Part shown: in pieces, positions 44,114 to 53,418 of the stretch | How positions within the stretch are numbered: the stretch's first letter is position 1 | How the letters are laid out: every line of letters starts with the position of its first letter | NCBI RefSeq assembly: GCF_900590885.1 | Contig: NZ_UUON01000001.1 | Coordinates: 744,001-808,000 of the forward strand | Origin: Pseudomonas viridiflava | GTDB taxonomy: Bacteria; Pseudomonadota; Gammaproteobacteria; Pseudomonadales; Pseudomonadaceae | DNA: 64,000 nt | Direction of reading: 5' to 3' | Notes under the pieces: generated by a model | The model's database searches: none | Told to the model about the DNA's origin: nothing | What the model saw: the letters and a program-made list of their open reading frames with translations, nothing else | Program-made: the position numbers and the translations under genes

Positions 44114-45253
44114 ATGAAAATCATCATCGCCCCCGACTCGTTCAAGGACAGCCTGAGTGCCGAAGGCGTGGCCCAGGCCATTGCCGAAGGCTTGACGCAG
44201 GTGTGGCCTGACGCGCAGCTGGTCCTGTGCCCAATGGCGGATGGTGGTGAAGGCACGGTGGAATCGGTATTGGCGGCGTGCAATGGCGAGTTGCGCAGCC
44301 AAACCGTTCAGGGCCCTCTGGGCGGTAACGTTGACGCGCATTGGGGCTGGTTGGCCGAGAGCCGCACCGCCCTCATCGAAATGGCCGAGGCCAGCGGCCT
44401 GCAACTGGTCGCGCCGGGCCAGCGCGACGCCTGCTCCAGCACCACCTTTGGCACTGGCGAACTGATCCGCGCCGCGCTGGACCTGGGCGCCGAGCGCATC
44501 ATCCTGGCGATTGGCGGCAGCGCTACCAATGACGGCGGCGCCGGTGCGATGCAAGCCCTCGGCGTGCAACTGTTCGACGCCCAGGACCACGCCCTGGCAC
44601 CCGGCGGCCTGGCCCTGGCGCGCCTGGCACGTATCGATCTCGAGCACCTGGACCCGCGCCTGGCCCAGGTACGCTTTGAAATCGCCGCCGACGTGAACAA
44701 CCCGCTGTGCGGCCCCCACGGTGCCTCGGCGATTTTCGGCCCGCAAAAGGGTGCGAATCCCGAGCAGGTGCAGCAGCTGGACGCCGCCCTCGGCCATTTT
44801 GCCGACCACTGCGCCAAGGTGATGCCCAAGGACGTGCGCGACGAGCCCGGCAGCGGTGCCGCTGGCGGCCTGGGCTTTGCTGCCAAGGCGTTCCTCGGCG
44901 CGCAATTTCGCGCCGGTGTGGAGGTGGTTGCCGAACTGGTCGGGCTGGACGCCGCCGTGCGCGGCGCCGACCTGGTGATCACCGGCGAGGGCCGTTTCGA
45001 CGCCCAGACCCTGCGCGGCAAAACCCCGTTTGGCGTGGCGCGTATCGCTCAACAACACGGCGTGCCGGTGGTCGTCATCGCCGGCACCTTGGGCGAAGGG
45101 TATGCGCAGATGTACGCCCATGGCGTCAACGCCGCCTTCGCCTTGCCCTGCGGCCCGATGAGCCTCGAGCAGGCCTGCAGCGAGGCACCGCGCCTGTTGC
45201 GCGAGCGCGCGGCGGATATCGCACGGCTGTGGCGCACCGCTGCCGGGCGCTGA
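44114..45253 (+). CDS. garK: Glycerate kinase (GarK/GlxK type)
   Basis: This 379-residue enzyme phosphorylates D-glycerate to 2-phosphoglycerate, the last step of glucarate and glyoxylate degradation. It begins with the family signature KIIIAPDSFKDSLSA and contains PMADGGEGT, IGGSATNDGGAGAMQALG and GSGAAGGLGF. GGAGAAAG supports ATG 44114; a longer frame from 43973 overlaps cdaR. It probably belongs to the CdaR regulon. Confidence 0.95.
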   Translation: MKIIIAPDSFKDSLSAEGVAQAIAEGLTQVWPDAQLVLCPMADGGEGTVESVLAACNGELRSQTVQGPLGGNVDAHWGWLAESRTALIEMAEASGLQLVAPGQRDACSSTTFGTGELIRAALDLGAERIILAIGGSATNDGGAGAMQALGVQLFDAQDHALAPGGLALARLARIDLEHLDPRLAQVRFEIAADVNNPLCGPHGASAIFGPQKGANPEQVQQLDAALGHFADHCAKVMPKDVRDEPGSGAAGGLGFAAKAFLGAQFRAGVEVVAELVGLDAAVRGADLVITGEGRFDAQTLRGKTPFGVARIAQQHGVPVVVIAGTLGEGYAQMYAHGVNAAFALPCGPMSLEQACSEAPRLLRERAADIARLWRTAAGR

Positions 45254-45306
45254 CGCAACGCCCCGAACATGGGACAATCCGCGCCTTTTCGACACGGAGA
45301 GTCCCC

Positions 45307-46383
45307 ATGCTGCGCCCCGCCTTCTTGGCCCTGTTGCTGACCGCCATCACCGCCCCAGCCTTCGCTCAACCGCCCGCCGAAAGCGTGCCGCTGCTGCGGG
45401 AAATCAAGCAGTGGGTCATCGGTTGCGACAACCTGCGCAACTGTCATGCCCTGAGTGCGCCCAGTGGCGTCGATGAAGAGGACTACAGTTCGCTGACCCT
45501 GCATATCTGGCACCAGGCCGGGCCGCAAGGCTACCTGCGCTTGCGCTTTGATCATCGCGGCGAGGCGCTGGACCTTGCCACCTTGCAGTTGGATGGCCAG
45601 CCCCTGGGTCAAGCACTGACCCAGGACCTGCACGTCGAGTTGGACGACCAGGGCGGTGATCCCGAGGTGCAGTCCTTCGGTGTGATCGAAGACGCGGCGG
45701 CTCGGCGCTGGTTGCAGCGCCTGCGCAACGGCGAGCGCCTGCAACTGCCGGGCGACAAGGACGCGCATGTGTCGCTGAGCGGGTTGAGTGCCTCGCTGCT
45801 GTTAATGGACGCAGTTCAGGGGCGGGTGGATAACGTCACCGCCCTGGCCCGGCCGGGTAAAGGCGTGGCCAATGACGTACCGGCCCGCCTACCGACCCCG
45901 GTGTTACGCAAGTTCCCCGGCGCGCCGGCGTTGACGGCGCAAGAGCAGGCTGGTCTGGTCGAAGCTGCCTTGCGTACCATCACCCAGGAGGATAACGGTA
46001 CCGGCGCCGAGCCCGAAGCTGAAGCCGGCGCGCTGACCGCGCAGCAGGCCATGACCGTGGTGCGTTATGACTGCGCGGCCTACAACTGTGAGTACGACGT
46101 GGTCAGCCGTCAGCGCCAGGCGCCCTATGCCCAAACCCCGATCGACATTGAGCCGCTGCCGTTGGACGGCGCCGCGCTGCAAGGCTCGGTGGGCTACGAC
46201 GCCGCCACCGGCACCTTGAGTTATTTCTACAAGCAGCGCGGGATCGGTGATTGCGGTGGCGGTGGCGTCTGGGTGTTCGACGGCAAAGGTTTCCAGCTCA
46301 GCGAATTTCACATGATGCCGCGCTGCACCGGCGTCGCTTACGGCGACTGGCCGGCGTTGTGGACCAGCGTGCCTGCTCCCTAG
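45307..46383 (+). CDS. DUF1176 periplasmic protein
   Basis: This 358-residue protein has a cleavable signal peptide (residues 1-20, ending APAFA). It matches DUF1176: KQWVIGCDNLRNCHAL near the start, a central Ala/Pro-rich linker, and a C-terminal domain with YDCAAYNCEYDVVS and GGGGVWVFDGKGFQL. Paired cysteines (GCDNLRNC, CAAYNC) suggest disulfides. GGAGAG lies upstream. Function is unknown. It is 53 bases downstream of the glycerate kinase and probably independent. Confidence 0.85.
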   Translation: MLRPAFLALLLTAITAPAFAQPPAESVPLLREIKQWVIGCDNLRNCHALSAPSGVDEEDYSSLTLHIWHQAGPQGYLRLRFDHRGEALDLATLQLDGQPLGQALTQDLHVELDDQGGDPEVQSFGVIEDAAARRWLQRLRNGERLQLPGDKDAHVSLSGLSASLLLMDAVQGRVDNVTALARPGKGVANDVPARLPTPVLRKFPGAPALTAQEQAGLVEAALRTITQEDNGTGAEPEAEAGALTAQQAMTVVRYDCAAYNCEYDVVSRQRQAPYAQTPIDIEPLPLDGAALQGSVGYDAATGTLSYFYKQRGIGDCGGGGVWVFDGKGFQLSEFHMMPRCTGVAYGDWPALWTSVPAP

Positions 46384-46437
46384 CCAATGTGCGGGCATGG
46401 CCCTATCCCTTTGCATGGCGCGCCTGCGCACATCGGC

Positions 46438-47130
46438 TTAATCCCCCAGCGCAAACGCCACCGCAGCCTGCGCATGCAGCTCGGTGGTGTCCAGCAGCGG
46501 CAGGTCGCTGTGCTCGGGCTTGACCAACAAGCTGATCTCCGTGCACCCGAGGATGATCGCCTGGGCGCCGCGTGCGGCCAGGGATTCGATGACCCGCTGG
46601 TAGACCCGGCGGGATTCGTCGCTGATCACGCCGACACACAACTCGTCATAGATGATCCGGTGCACGGCCTGGCGTTCGTCTGCGTCCGGCACCAACACGG
46701 TCAGGCCCTGGGCGGTCAGGCGCGACTTGAGAAAGTCCTGCTCCATGGTGAACGCCGTGCCGAGCAAACCGACGGTCAGGGTGCCGGCTGCCACGGCTGC
46801 GGCACCGGCGGCATCGGCAATATGCAGAAACGGAATCGACACCGCCGCCTCGATACGCGGTGCTACCAGGTGCATGGTGTTGGTACACAGCACCACACAC
46901 TCGGCGCCGCCAGCCTCCAGACGCCTGGCGGCATCTTCGAGGATCAGCGCGGTGTCATCCCAGCGCCCGGCGTGCTGGGCCTGTTCCACCGGGCCGAAGT
47001 CGACGCTGTACATCAACAGTTGCGCCGAGCGCAGCGGCCCGAGTTGGTCGCGCACGCGCTGGTTGATGATGCGGTAATACTCGGCGCTGGACTCCCAGCT
47101 CATGCCGCCGATAAGGCCGATGGTACGCAT
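46438..47130 (-). CDS. Aspartate/glutamate racemase family protein
   Basis: This 230-residue cofactor-independent racemase fold starts RTIGLIGGMSWESSAEYY. Both catalytic cysteines are present: VLCTNTMH (near residue 82) and ILGCTEISLL (near residue 194). Members interconvert D- and L-aspartate or glutamate, or related acids. It is monocistronic; the substrate is not certain. Confidence 0.92.
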   Translation of the reverse strand: MRTIGLIGGMSWESSAEYYRIINQRVRDQLGPLRSAQLLMYSVDFGPVEQAQHAGRWDDTALILEDAARRLEAGGAECVVLCTNTMHLVAPRIEAAVSIPFLHIADAAGAAAVAAGTLTVGLLGTAFTMEQDFLKSRLTAQGLTVLVPDADERQAVHRIIYDELCVGVISDESRRVYQRVIESLAARGAQAIILGCTEISLLVKPEHSDLPLLDTTELHAQAAVAFALGD

Positions 47131-47293
47131 GTGGTGCTCCCGAACAGGACTGTGGCCTCACCTTACCCATCGGCCGTGGATTAGTCATACGCAGTTGCCC
47201 GCGAATTCACCGGTGCAGTTTTAAGCCATACGCCGAACGGCCGCATCTGCCATGATCAGGCTTCGTTACCTGGTTCACCCAAGGAACTCCGCA

Positions 47294-47788
47294 ATGGACG
47301 ATGTACAGCAACTGGGCGAGATGCTTCGTCATTACGCCGACAGCGAAGCGCACAAAAAACAGCAATTTGACCTGCAGTCGGCCCGTTGGGCGCAAAAGCT
47401 TGGCGAGTTGTTCGGGCAGATCGAGCTGTGGCTGGAGCCGGTCAAGAGCGTGGGCTTGCTGGAGGTCCACCGCGAGGCCTACGTGGCCAGCGGCCCCGGC
47501 GTGCCGGTGGAGACGTCGACGTTCAACACCGAGAAACTCAACGTGCAGATCACCGGTAAAACCGTCGAGTTCGTGCCCGAGGTGATGGGGCCGGGCGGTT
47601 CGATTGCGGTGTCGGTCATCGGCCTGACCGCCGCGCGCCATGGCAGCGTCTCGCTGGTGCTGCCGGCGGACAAGAATGACTGGCTGTGGAAGAAAACCAA
47701 TGGCCTCAAAGACCCGGACACCTTTGCCTTCGACGCCAATTTCCTCGCTTCGCAGTTACAGAGCCTGATCCCGCGCGAACGCGGCTAG
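47294..47788 (+). CDS. Conserved hypothetical protein (164 aa)
   Basis: This soluble protein has an N-terminal helix (VQQLGEMLRHYADSEAHKKQQ) and a beta-rich remainder with VEFVPEVMGPGGSIAVSVIG. No membrane segment, signal peptide or known motif is seen. ATG 47294, preceded by AAGGAA, is preferred over 47252. It is convergent with the heptaheme cytochrome gene, 5 bases apart. I do not recognise the family. Confidence 0.7.
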   Translation: MDDVQQLGEMLRHYADSEAHKKQQFDLQSARWAQKLGELFGQIELWLEPVKSVGLLEVHREAYVASGPGVPVETSTFNTEKLNVQITGKTVEFVPEVMGPGGSIAVSVIGLTAARHGSVSLVLPADKNDWLWKKTNGLKDPDTFAFDANFLASQLQSLIPRERG

Positions 47789-47793
47789 GCGTT

Positions 47794-50007
47794 TTACTTC
47801 AACGCCGGGTCTCCGGGGTTGAGGGCCTTCCAGCTCTGCATCACCGCCTGCGCCTTGGGCTCCTGGCCATTTTCCAGGTAGTACTGGATCAGCGACAGCC
47901 GCGCATTGCGGTTATACGGCTGGCGCTTGAGCAGGTCTTCCAGTTGTTGGCAGGCTTGCTCGACCTTGCCGCTGTCGTGCAACGCCACTGCCAGCACGAA
48001 CGCGTACTGGGCGTTGGCCGGGTCGAGGCGCTCGGCGTTGCGCAGGTGGGGCATGGCGTTGGCCATATCGCCCGCGCGAATCAACATCAACCCTTGAGTG
48101 TGTTGCAGCAATGCAGCGTCGGGATGCTGCGCCAGTTGCTCGGCAATCAGGCGGCGGGCTTCTTCGCTGCGGCCGTTGGCTTCCAGCCACTGGGCGAGGG
48201 TCACCAGCGCGGGAAAGAAGTCCGGGTCGCGCACCAATGCGCTACGTAGCTGGGCTTCGACTTTGCCGCCACGGCCGCTGGCCTGGTAGAGCATCGCCAG
48301 GTTGAGGTTGGCTTCGGCACGTTCCAGCAGGCTCGATTGCACCTGTTCGTATTCGGCGATGGCGCTGTTCCAGGCCGTGCCCTGGCCGGGCACGCCGAGC
48401 AGATCGCGCGCGGCCAGGATGCGTACGGCGCGCACCGGGTCCTTGAGCAAAGGGCCGTAGAGCGCGACGCGTTCCGGCGGTGGCAGCAATGCACTCACCG
48501 CGCGGATCGCGCTTTCGCGCACTTGCGGGGCGGGGTTGGACAGGTCCTTGGTCGCCAGTTTCAGCGCCTGCTCGCTGGGGTAGTTGGGCAGTTCAACCAG
48601 CAGGGTGGCGCGCTGGATCGCCGGCAGGTTGCTGCGCGCCAATTGGTCGTACAGCGCCTGGGCCGCACCCGGCTGGCCGCCGCGGATCACCGCCATGCTT
48701 TCAGCGTAATTCGGCGCGCGCAGCACATCGCGGGCACCGGCCGGGATGCTGAAACTGTGGTCATGTCGCAAATCGTTGCCCATGTAGACCTTGCCGGGCA
48801 TATGGCAATCGACGCAGAACGAGCCCGGCTGGCCGGGTGGCAGCCGAGTGTGGTCGATGGAATCGTAGTTTTTCGCTTGCAAGCCGCGCCCATCCACCGT
48901 GGTGTATGGGGTTTTGCCCGATGGGTTATGACATTGCAGGCAGACCGCATTGCCCGGTGCCTTGAGTTCATTGCTGTGGGGGTTGTGGCAGTTGCTGCAG
49001 CGCACGCCTTTTTCGGCCATTTTGCTTTGGGCAAAAGAGCCGTGTTCAAACACTTCATCCTTGATCTTGCCGTCCAGCGCATACAGCTCGCGGGTCAATA
49101 CGCTGGGCAGGTAATCGTCCATCAGGCGTTTGCCCACGGTAAAGCCATCGCCCAGCGGCGCGCGGCGGGCGTGGCAACGGGCGCAGGTTTCCAGTTCGAC
49201 GGTGGCGTCCTTGTCTTTCAAGTCCACGGCAAAACCCGCGTGCAGCAGGTCGCCTTTTTTTGCCGCCCATTCCACATGGTTGGAGGCCGGGCCATGGCAG
49301 GCCTGGCAGCCGACGCCCAGGCTGTTCCACTGGCTGTCGAAGGTGTTTTTTGTCGCGTCGAAATTGCGCTTGTAGCCGGTGGTGTGGCACTCCACGCACA
49401 TGAAGTTGGCGTTCTGGCTGGGCTTGCTCCAGTGCAGGGGGTTCTTGAAGTTCACGCCCTGGCCGGGGTAGAGGTGAAACCAGCGGTTTTTCTGGGTATC
49501 CCAGGCCACACCGAGCGCTTGCAGGCGACCGCCGCCCACCTCGATCAGGTATTGCTGCAACGGCGCGATACCAAAGGTGTAGGCGACCTTGTAGTCGGCC
49601 GCCTTGCCGTCGCTGCCCGGCGTGTTGACCCAGAACTCATCGCCGCGCTGAAAGAACCGCGTGGTTTCGCCTTCGGCACTGAACGAGGCGTTGTTGAAAT
49701 CGGCCGGCACCGTCTGCGGCGTGGCGGCCTGCATCGCCAACTGATGGTGGGAGCCTTGCCAGTCCTTGGCCTGGGCCTGGTGGCAACCCTGGCACTGTTG
49801 TTCATCGACCATGCGCGCCGGCGGCGGGTTCACCGCCGGCTTGGCCACGACAACGGGCCCCGGCGCACGCAACTGAGGCGCACTGGCCTGGAGGAAAAAC
49901 CAGATCCCAGCCATGCCTGCCAGCAGCAGCACAATCAGCACGGGGTACAGGTAACGACGGGATGGTTCAGGGTGGGGTACGGCACGGTCTTGTTTGGGCT
50001 TGGGCAT
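47794..50007 (-). CDS. Membrane-anchored heptaheme cytochrome c with HEAT-like and TPR repeats
   Basis: This 737-residue protein has an uncleaved N-terminal membrane helix (~19-40) and a periplasmic part. Seven CXXCH heme sites are visible, at residues 72, 204, 234, 275, 337, 356 and 398, in a layout resembling cytochrome c554-type multiheme proteins. Residues ~430-535 look HEAT-like (PAPQVRESAIRAVSALL) and ~540-737 hold TPR repeats. It should carry electrons in the periplasm and dock a partner through its repeats. The partner is unknown; no quinol oxidase or terminal reductase is adjacent. Confidence 0.85.
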   Translation of the reverse strand: MPKPKQDRAVPHPEPSRRYLYPVLIVLLLAGMAGIWFFLQASAPQLRAPGPVVVAKPAVNPPPARMVDEQQCQGCHQAQAKDWQGSHHQLAMQAATPQTVPADFNNASFSAEGETTRFFQRGDEFWVNTPGSDGKAADYKVAYTFGIAPLQQYLIEVGGGRLQALGVAWDTQKNRWFHLYPGQGVNFKNPLHWSKPSQNANFMCVECHTTGYKRNFDATKNTFDSQWNSLGVGCQACHGPASNHVEWAAKKGDLLHAGFAVDLKDKDATVELETCARCHARRAPLGDGFTVGKRLMDDYLPSVLTRELYALDGKIKDEVFEHGSFAQSKMAEKGVRCSNCHNPHSNELKAPGNAVCLQCHNPSGKTPYTTVDGRGLQAKNYDSIDHTRLPPGQPGSFCVDCHMPGKVYMGNDLRHDHSFSIPAGARDVLRAPNYAESMAVIRGGQPGAAQALYDQLARSNLPAIQRATLLVELPNYPSEQALKLATKDLSNPAPQVRESAIRAVSALLPPPERVALYGPLLKDPVRAVRILAARDLLGVPGQGTAWNSAIAEYEQVQSSLLERAEANLNLAMLYQASGRGGKVEAQLRSALVRDPDFFPALVTLAQWLEANGRSEEARRLIAEQLAQHPDAALLQHTQGLMLIRAGDMANAMPHLRNAERLDPANAQYAFVLAVALHDSGKVEQACQQLEDLLKRQPYNRNARLSLIQYYLENGQEPKAQAVMQSWKALNPGDPALK

Positions 50008-50176
50008 TCCGACTTCCGCTGTCTTGATGCATGGACGCTCTACGGCGTGCTTAAGCTTCGTGCAGCTTTGACGCTGGCCGCAGTCCTGTCAAACGGGCGG
50101 CGGAAAAAAGCGCGATTTCGTCAGGATTGGCTATACCTACAGCTCAGAGTTTCGATGATGACCGCCAGGGAGTTCA

Positions 50177-50854
50177 ATGATGAAACTAAGGCTAATGATC
50201 AGCGCATTGTGCATCGCTTCAATCGGAATGACAGGCTGTGCCAGCAAGGTGACCCAACCCGACGAGTACTCGGGCTTTCTCTCCGACTACAGCCAGCTAA
50301 AGGAAGCCAAGTCGCCGTCGGGCGCTGAAGTGATGCGCTGGGTCGACCCCAAGCTCGACCTGAGCCGCTATCACGCGGCGTACATCGAACCGACCCAGTT
50401 CTACCCCAAGCCACAGGCTACCGCGAAAATCCCCGACAGCACCCTCAACGGCATCAACACCTACTACAACCAGGCGCTCAAGCGTGAGCTGGCCAAGTCA
50501 TTGCCGCTGGCCAACGGCCCCGGCCCTGGCGTGATTGTGGTGCGCGCAGCGATCACGGCGGTCAGCAGCAAGACCGAAAGCCTCAAGCCCTACGAATTTA
50601 TTCCCGTTGCGCTGGTGGCGGCGGCAGTCAGTACCGGCACCGGCATCCGTGATCAGGAAACCACCCTCGGCACCGAGGCGCAGTTCCTTGACGGCGCCAG
50701 CGGCAAGGTCCTCGCCCAGGTGGTGCGCAAAGGCACCGGCAAGCCGCTGGACAACGACTCCCAGGTGATGAAGGCCGATGACGTGAAAAGCGTGATCGAC
50801 GGCTGGGCGTCGGACCTGCACCAGTCCTACCTCAAGCTGCACAAAGGCAAGTAA
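50177..50854 (+). CDS. DUF3313 lipoprotein
   Basis: This 225-residue outer-envelope lipoprotein has a signal peptide and lipobox MTGC (Cys near residue 21). The mature part follows DUF3313: YSGFLSDYSQLKEA at the start and later DGASGKVLAQVVRKGTG. GGGAG precedes the ATG pair at 50177. Function is unknown. It is divergent from the heptaheme cytochrome and convergent with the fused MFS/spermidine-synthase-like gene (6 bases). Confidence 0.88.
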   Translation: MMKLRLMISALCIASIGMTGCASKVTQPDEYSGFLSDYSQLKEAKSPSGAEVMRWVDPKLDLSRYHAAYIEPTQFYPKPQATAKIPDSTLNGINTYYNQALKRELAKSLPLANGPGPGVIVVRAAITAVSSKTESLKPYEFIPVALVAAAVSTGTGIRDQETTLGTEAQFLDGASGKVLAQVVRKGTGKPLDNDSQVMKADDVKSVIDGWASDLHQSYLKLHKGK

Positions 50855-50860
50855 GCCCGC

Positions 50861-53353
50861 TCAATTGCCGCCAAACCACCGGTAGTACGGGTTGGCGGCA
50901 TCTTCACGCAGTACCTCGCGAATATCCCGTCCCCATGCGTCCCGGTCGCCATCGTAGGCGTGCAGGCTGGCGCGGTAGAACTGCATCAGGCGCTGTTGCT
51001 CGGCGGCGAGGGTGCGGCTGAAAGTTGCGTCGGCGTTGAGCAGCGGAGCGGGCACGCGCAGATCGAGGAGTGCCGGCAGCACGCGGGTGATTTCCTTGCT
51101 GCGCACCCAGGGCGCGTATTCGATGCGCGGCTGGTCGTCGGTGACGGGCAGCGCGTTAGCGGCAAAACGCTCCAGGCCCTGGCGGTCGGTAACCCAGGTG
51201 GCGAGCAGGGTGGCGGCCGAGTCGATGCCGACTTCGGCGAGGGCGCTGCGCACGCCGGGCTGTTCGAAGCGCTGGCGGATGCGTTCGGCGTCCAGCTCAA
51301 TCGGTTCGAGGGAGCCGACCAGCAGCATCTCGTGGAACTCACTGGTCCACAGCGACGCATACGGGAACACATTGAGGAAACTGCGCACCAGCGCGCGTGA
51401 ATCCTCGATGTTTTGCGTCGGCAGCGGCAGCCACTGCGCCAGCAGGCCCTTGGGGGCCAGACGCTGGGCTGCCAACTGGTAGAAATCCTGGGAATACAGG
51501 TTGACCACACCGGCGGCGGAGGGCGGTGGCGGCTCCAGGGTGATCAGGTCATAGGCTTGCGGGTTGCGCAGCAGTTCCTGGCGGCCGTCGCGCAGGCGCA
51601 GGTCAATGCCGGGGTCACTGGCTGCGTTGTAATTGCCCTTGAACAGCGGCGCGGCGTGCACCACCGCCGGTAGCAGTTCAGAGACCACGCGGTGGTCCAG
51701 GCCGGGATAGCGCAGCAGCGCGCCCGCCGTAATGCCAGTGCCAAAACCGATCACCAGCGCCGATTTGGGCTCGGCGTTATGGATCAACAGTGGCAGCAGC
51801 GCCTGGATGCGCATGTAGCGCAGCGACGGCATGGCGTCGCCCGTGTTGGACACACCCTGGATATACAAACGCTGAAACGCCCGCGCGCCCTGGCCTTGGG
51901 TGACCACCGCCACCGTTGCACCGCGACCCTCCTGGTAAAACGCCAGGCTGCCATTGCGCGCGCCGGGCAACAGGTTGGCGAGGCGGTCCACCGGCGTCAG
52001 CAGCGCCACCGCCAGCGACACCAGCCCCAACGCGACCACGGCCTGACGCCGGCCCTTTTTCACCCCATGGCCACGGCGCACGGCCAGATAGCCCACCGCG
52101 CCGGCAATTACCGCCAGCAGGCCCAGCGTGCGTACCAACCCCAACCAGGGAATCAGCACAAAGCCGCAAAGCATCACGCCGACAATCCCGCCCAAGGTAT
52201 TGAACGCCACTACCGCGCCCACATCCCGGCCCACATGGCGGTTGCCGACACTCAAGCGCAGCGCCACCGGGAATGCAGCGCCCAACAGCAGCGTCGGCAC
52301 AAACACAATGCACAACGCCGCCGTGGCGAAACGCGCACTCATCCCCGGCAACTCACTGCCGCCCAGGCTCAGCACCAGCGCCTCGGCCTGGGTTTGCAGC
52401 AGGATCAGCCAGCGGCCGAGCAGGGCGATTTCCATCAGCGCCACCAACCCCGCACCCGCGATCAACAGGCCGAACACCCCCCAGGGATCGCGCAGGCGTT
52501 CCACCCTGCGGGACATCAACTGACTGCCAATAAACAACCCGCTCAGGTAGGTGGCCAGTACCACGGCGAAGGCATAGGTGCGCGTGCTCATGAATTGCAC
52601 GATGGATTGCGACCAGACCACCTCGTAACCCAGCGCGACGCCACCGGCGATGGCGTAGAGCACCAGCGCCAGGCGCGCTGGTTCAACCGGCCGCGCCGCT
52701 GCAATGGCCACCGGAGCCTGATGACGCACAGACAACAACGCACCCAGCGCCGCTGTCAGGTTGAGCAGCGCGGCCACCAGCGCGCTGCCGCGCACGCCAA
52801 ACTGCGCGATCAGCACAAACGCGGTAAGCAAGGTGCCGGCAATCGCCCCGGCGGTGTTGGCGGCGTACAAGCGCCCACCGGCCTGGCTCAAGCCCTTGGC
52901 GTCGATTGCCAGCGAACGCACCAGCACCGGCAACGTGCCACCCATCAACAGGGCGGGTAAGCCCACCAGCAGAAATGGCAACACCCAGGCCAAGAGCCCG
53001 ATGCGTTGCTCCAGCCAGGCAAACGGTTCGGCCGCCGTGCCGAGGGCCAGCGTCGCGCCGACACCCAACACACCGACCAGTAATTCCAGACCTGCATACA
53101 ACAACAGCGGCCGCGCAAAACGGTCCGCCAAACGCCCGAACAGCAAGCCACCCAAGGCCAACCCGGCAAAAAATGCGCTGATGCCGGCGGTGATCGCATA
53201 CACCTCGACGCCGACCACCAGTGACAGCTGCTTGATCCACAACACCTGATACACCAGGGCCGCGCCGCCGGAGATAAACAGCAGCAGGGCCGGGATCACA
53301 GTCGAGGGAGTTGCAGTCACTAAAAGGGATTTGCTGGCGGTGCGTGAAGACAT
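50861..53353 (-). CDS. Fused MFS / spermidine-synthase-like membrane protein
   Basis: The 830-residue protein has ~12-14 membrane helices in its first ~480 residues and a cytosolic aminopropyltransferase-like domain after ~500. The S-adenosyl-ligand loop GFGTGITAG and the RDGRQELL segment are present. Where spermidine synthases have the catalytic DxxDP motif, this one reads TLEPPPPS, so both acidic residues are missing. True spermidine synthesis is therefore doubtful. ATG 53353 is chosen because the longer frame runs into a REP palindrome. It follows the arylsulfatase gene after 65 bases containing that palindrome. Confidence 0.85.
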   Translation of the reverse strand: MSSRTASKSLLVTATPSTVIPALLLFISGGAALVYQVLWIKQLSLVVGVEVYAITAGISAFFAGLALGGLLFGRLADRFARPLLLYAGLELLVGVLGVGATLALGTAAEPFAWLEQRIGLLAWVLPFLLVGLPALLMGGTLPVLVRSLAIDAKGLSQAGGRLYAANTAGAIAGTLLTAFVLIAQFGVRGSALVAALLNLTAALGALLSVRHQAPVAIAAARPVEPARLALVLYAIAGGVALGYEVVWSQSIVQFMSTRTYAFAVVLATYLSGLFIGSQLMSRRVERLRDPWGVFGLLIAGAGLVALMEIALLGRWLILLQTQAEALVLSLGGSELPGMSARFATAALCIVFVPTLLLGAAFPVALRLSVGNRHVGRDVGAVVAFNTLGGIVGVMLCGFVLIPWLGLVRTLGLLAVIAGAVGYLAVRRGHGVKKGRRQAVVALGLVSLAVALLTPVDRLANLLPGARNGSLAFYQEGRGATVAVVTQGQGARAFQRLYIQGVSNTGDAMPSLRYMRIQALLPLLIHNAEPKSALVIGFGTGITAGALLRYPGLDHRVVSELLPAVVHAAPLFKGNYNAASDPGIDLRLRDGRQELLRNPQAYDLITLEPPPPSAAGVVNLYSQDFYQLAAQRLAPKGLLAQWLPLPTQNIEDSRALVRSFLNVFPYASLWTSEFHEMLLVGSLEPIELDAERIRQRFEQPGVRSALAEVGIDSAATLLATWVTDRQGLERFAANALPVTDDQPRIEYAPWVRSKEITRVLPALLDLRVPAPLLNADATFSRTLAAEQQRLMQFYRASLHAYDGDRDAWGRDIREVLREDAANPYYRWFGGN

Positions 53354-53387
53354 TGCAGATAGCCTTGTTTGAAAATACTCAATCAGT

Positions 53388-53413
53388 GTGGGAGGGGGCT
53401 TGCCCCCTCCCAC
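53388..53413. repeat. REP palindrome, perfect
   Basis: GTGGGAGGGGGC-TT-GCCCCCTCCCAC is a perfect 12-bp stem with a two-base loop, the classic REP class of P. fluorescens. A T-run follows on the plus strand. It lies between the arylsulfatase stop and the MFS/spermidine-synthase-like start, so it may limit read-through within the run. Confidence 0.88.
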
Positions 53414-53418
53414 TTTTT

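Noticed and set aside
48337..50328. 663-residue plus-strand open frame opposite the heptaheme cytochrome
   Set aside because: Antisense shadow; the minus-strand protein has seven CXXCH motifs and TPR repeats, which cannot be chance.
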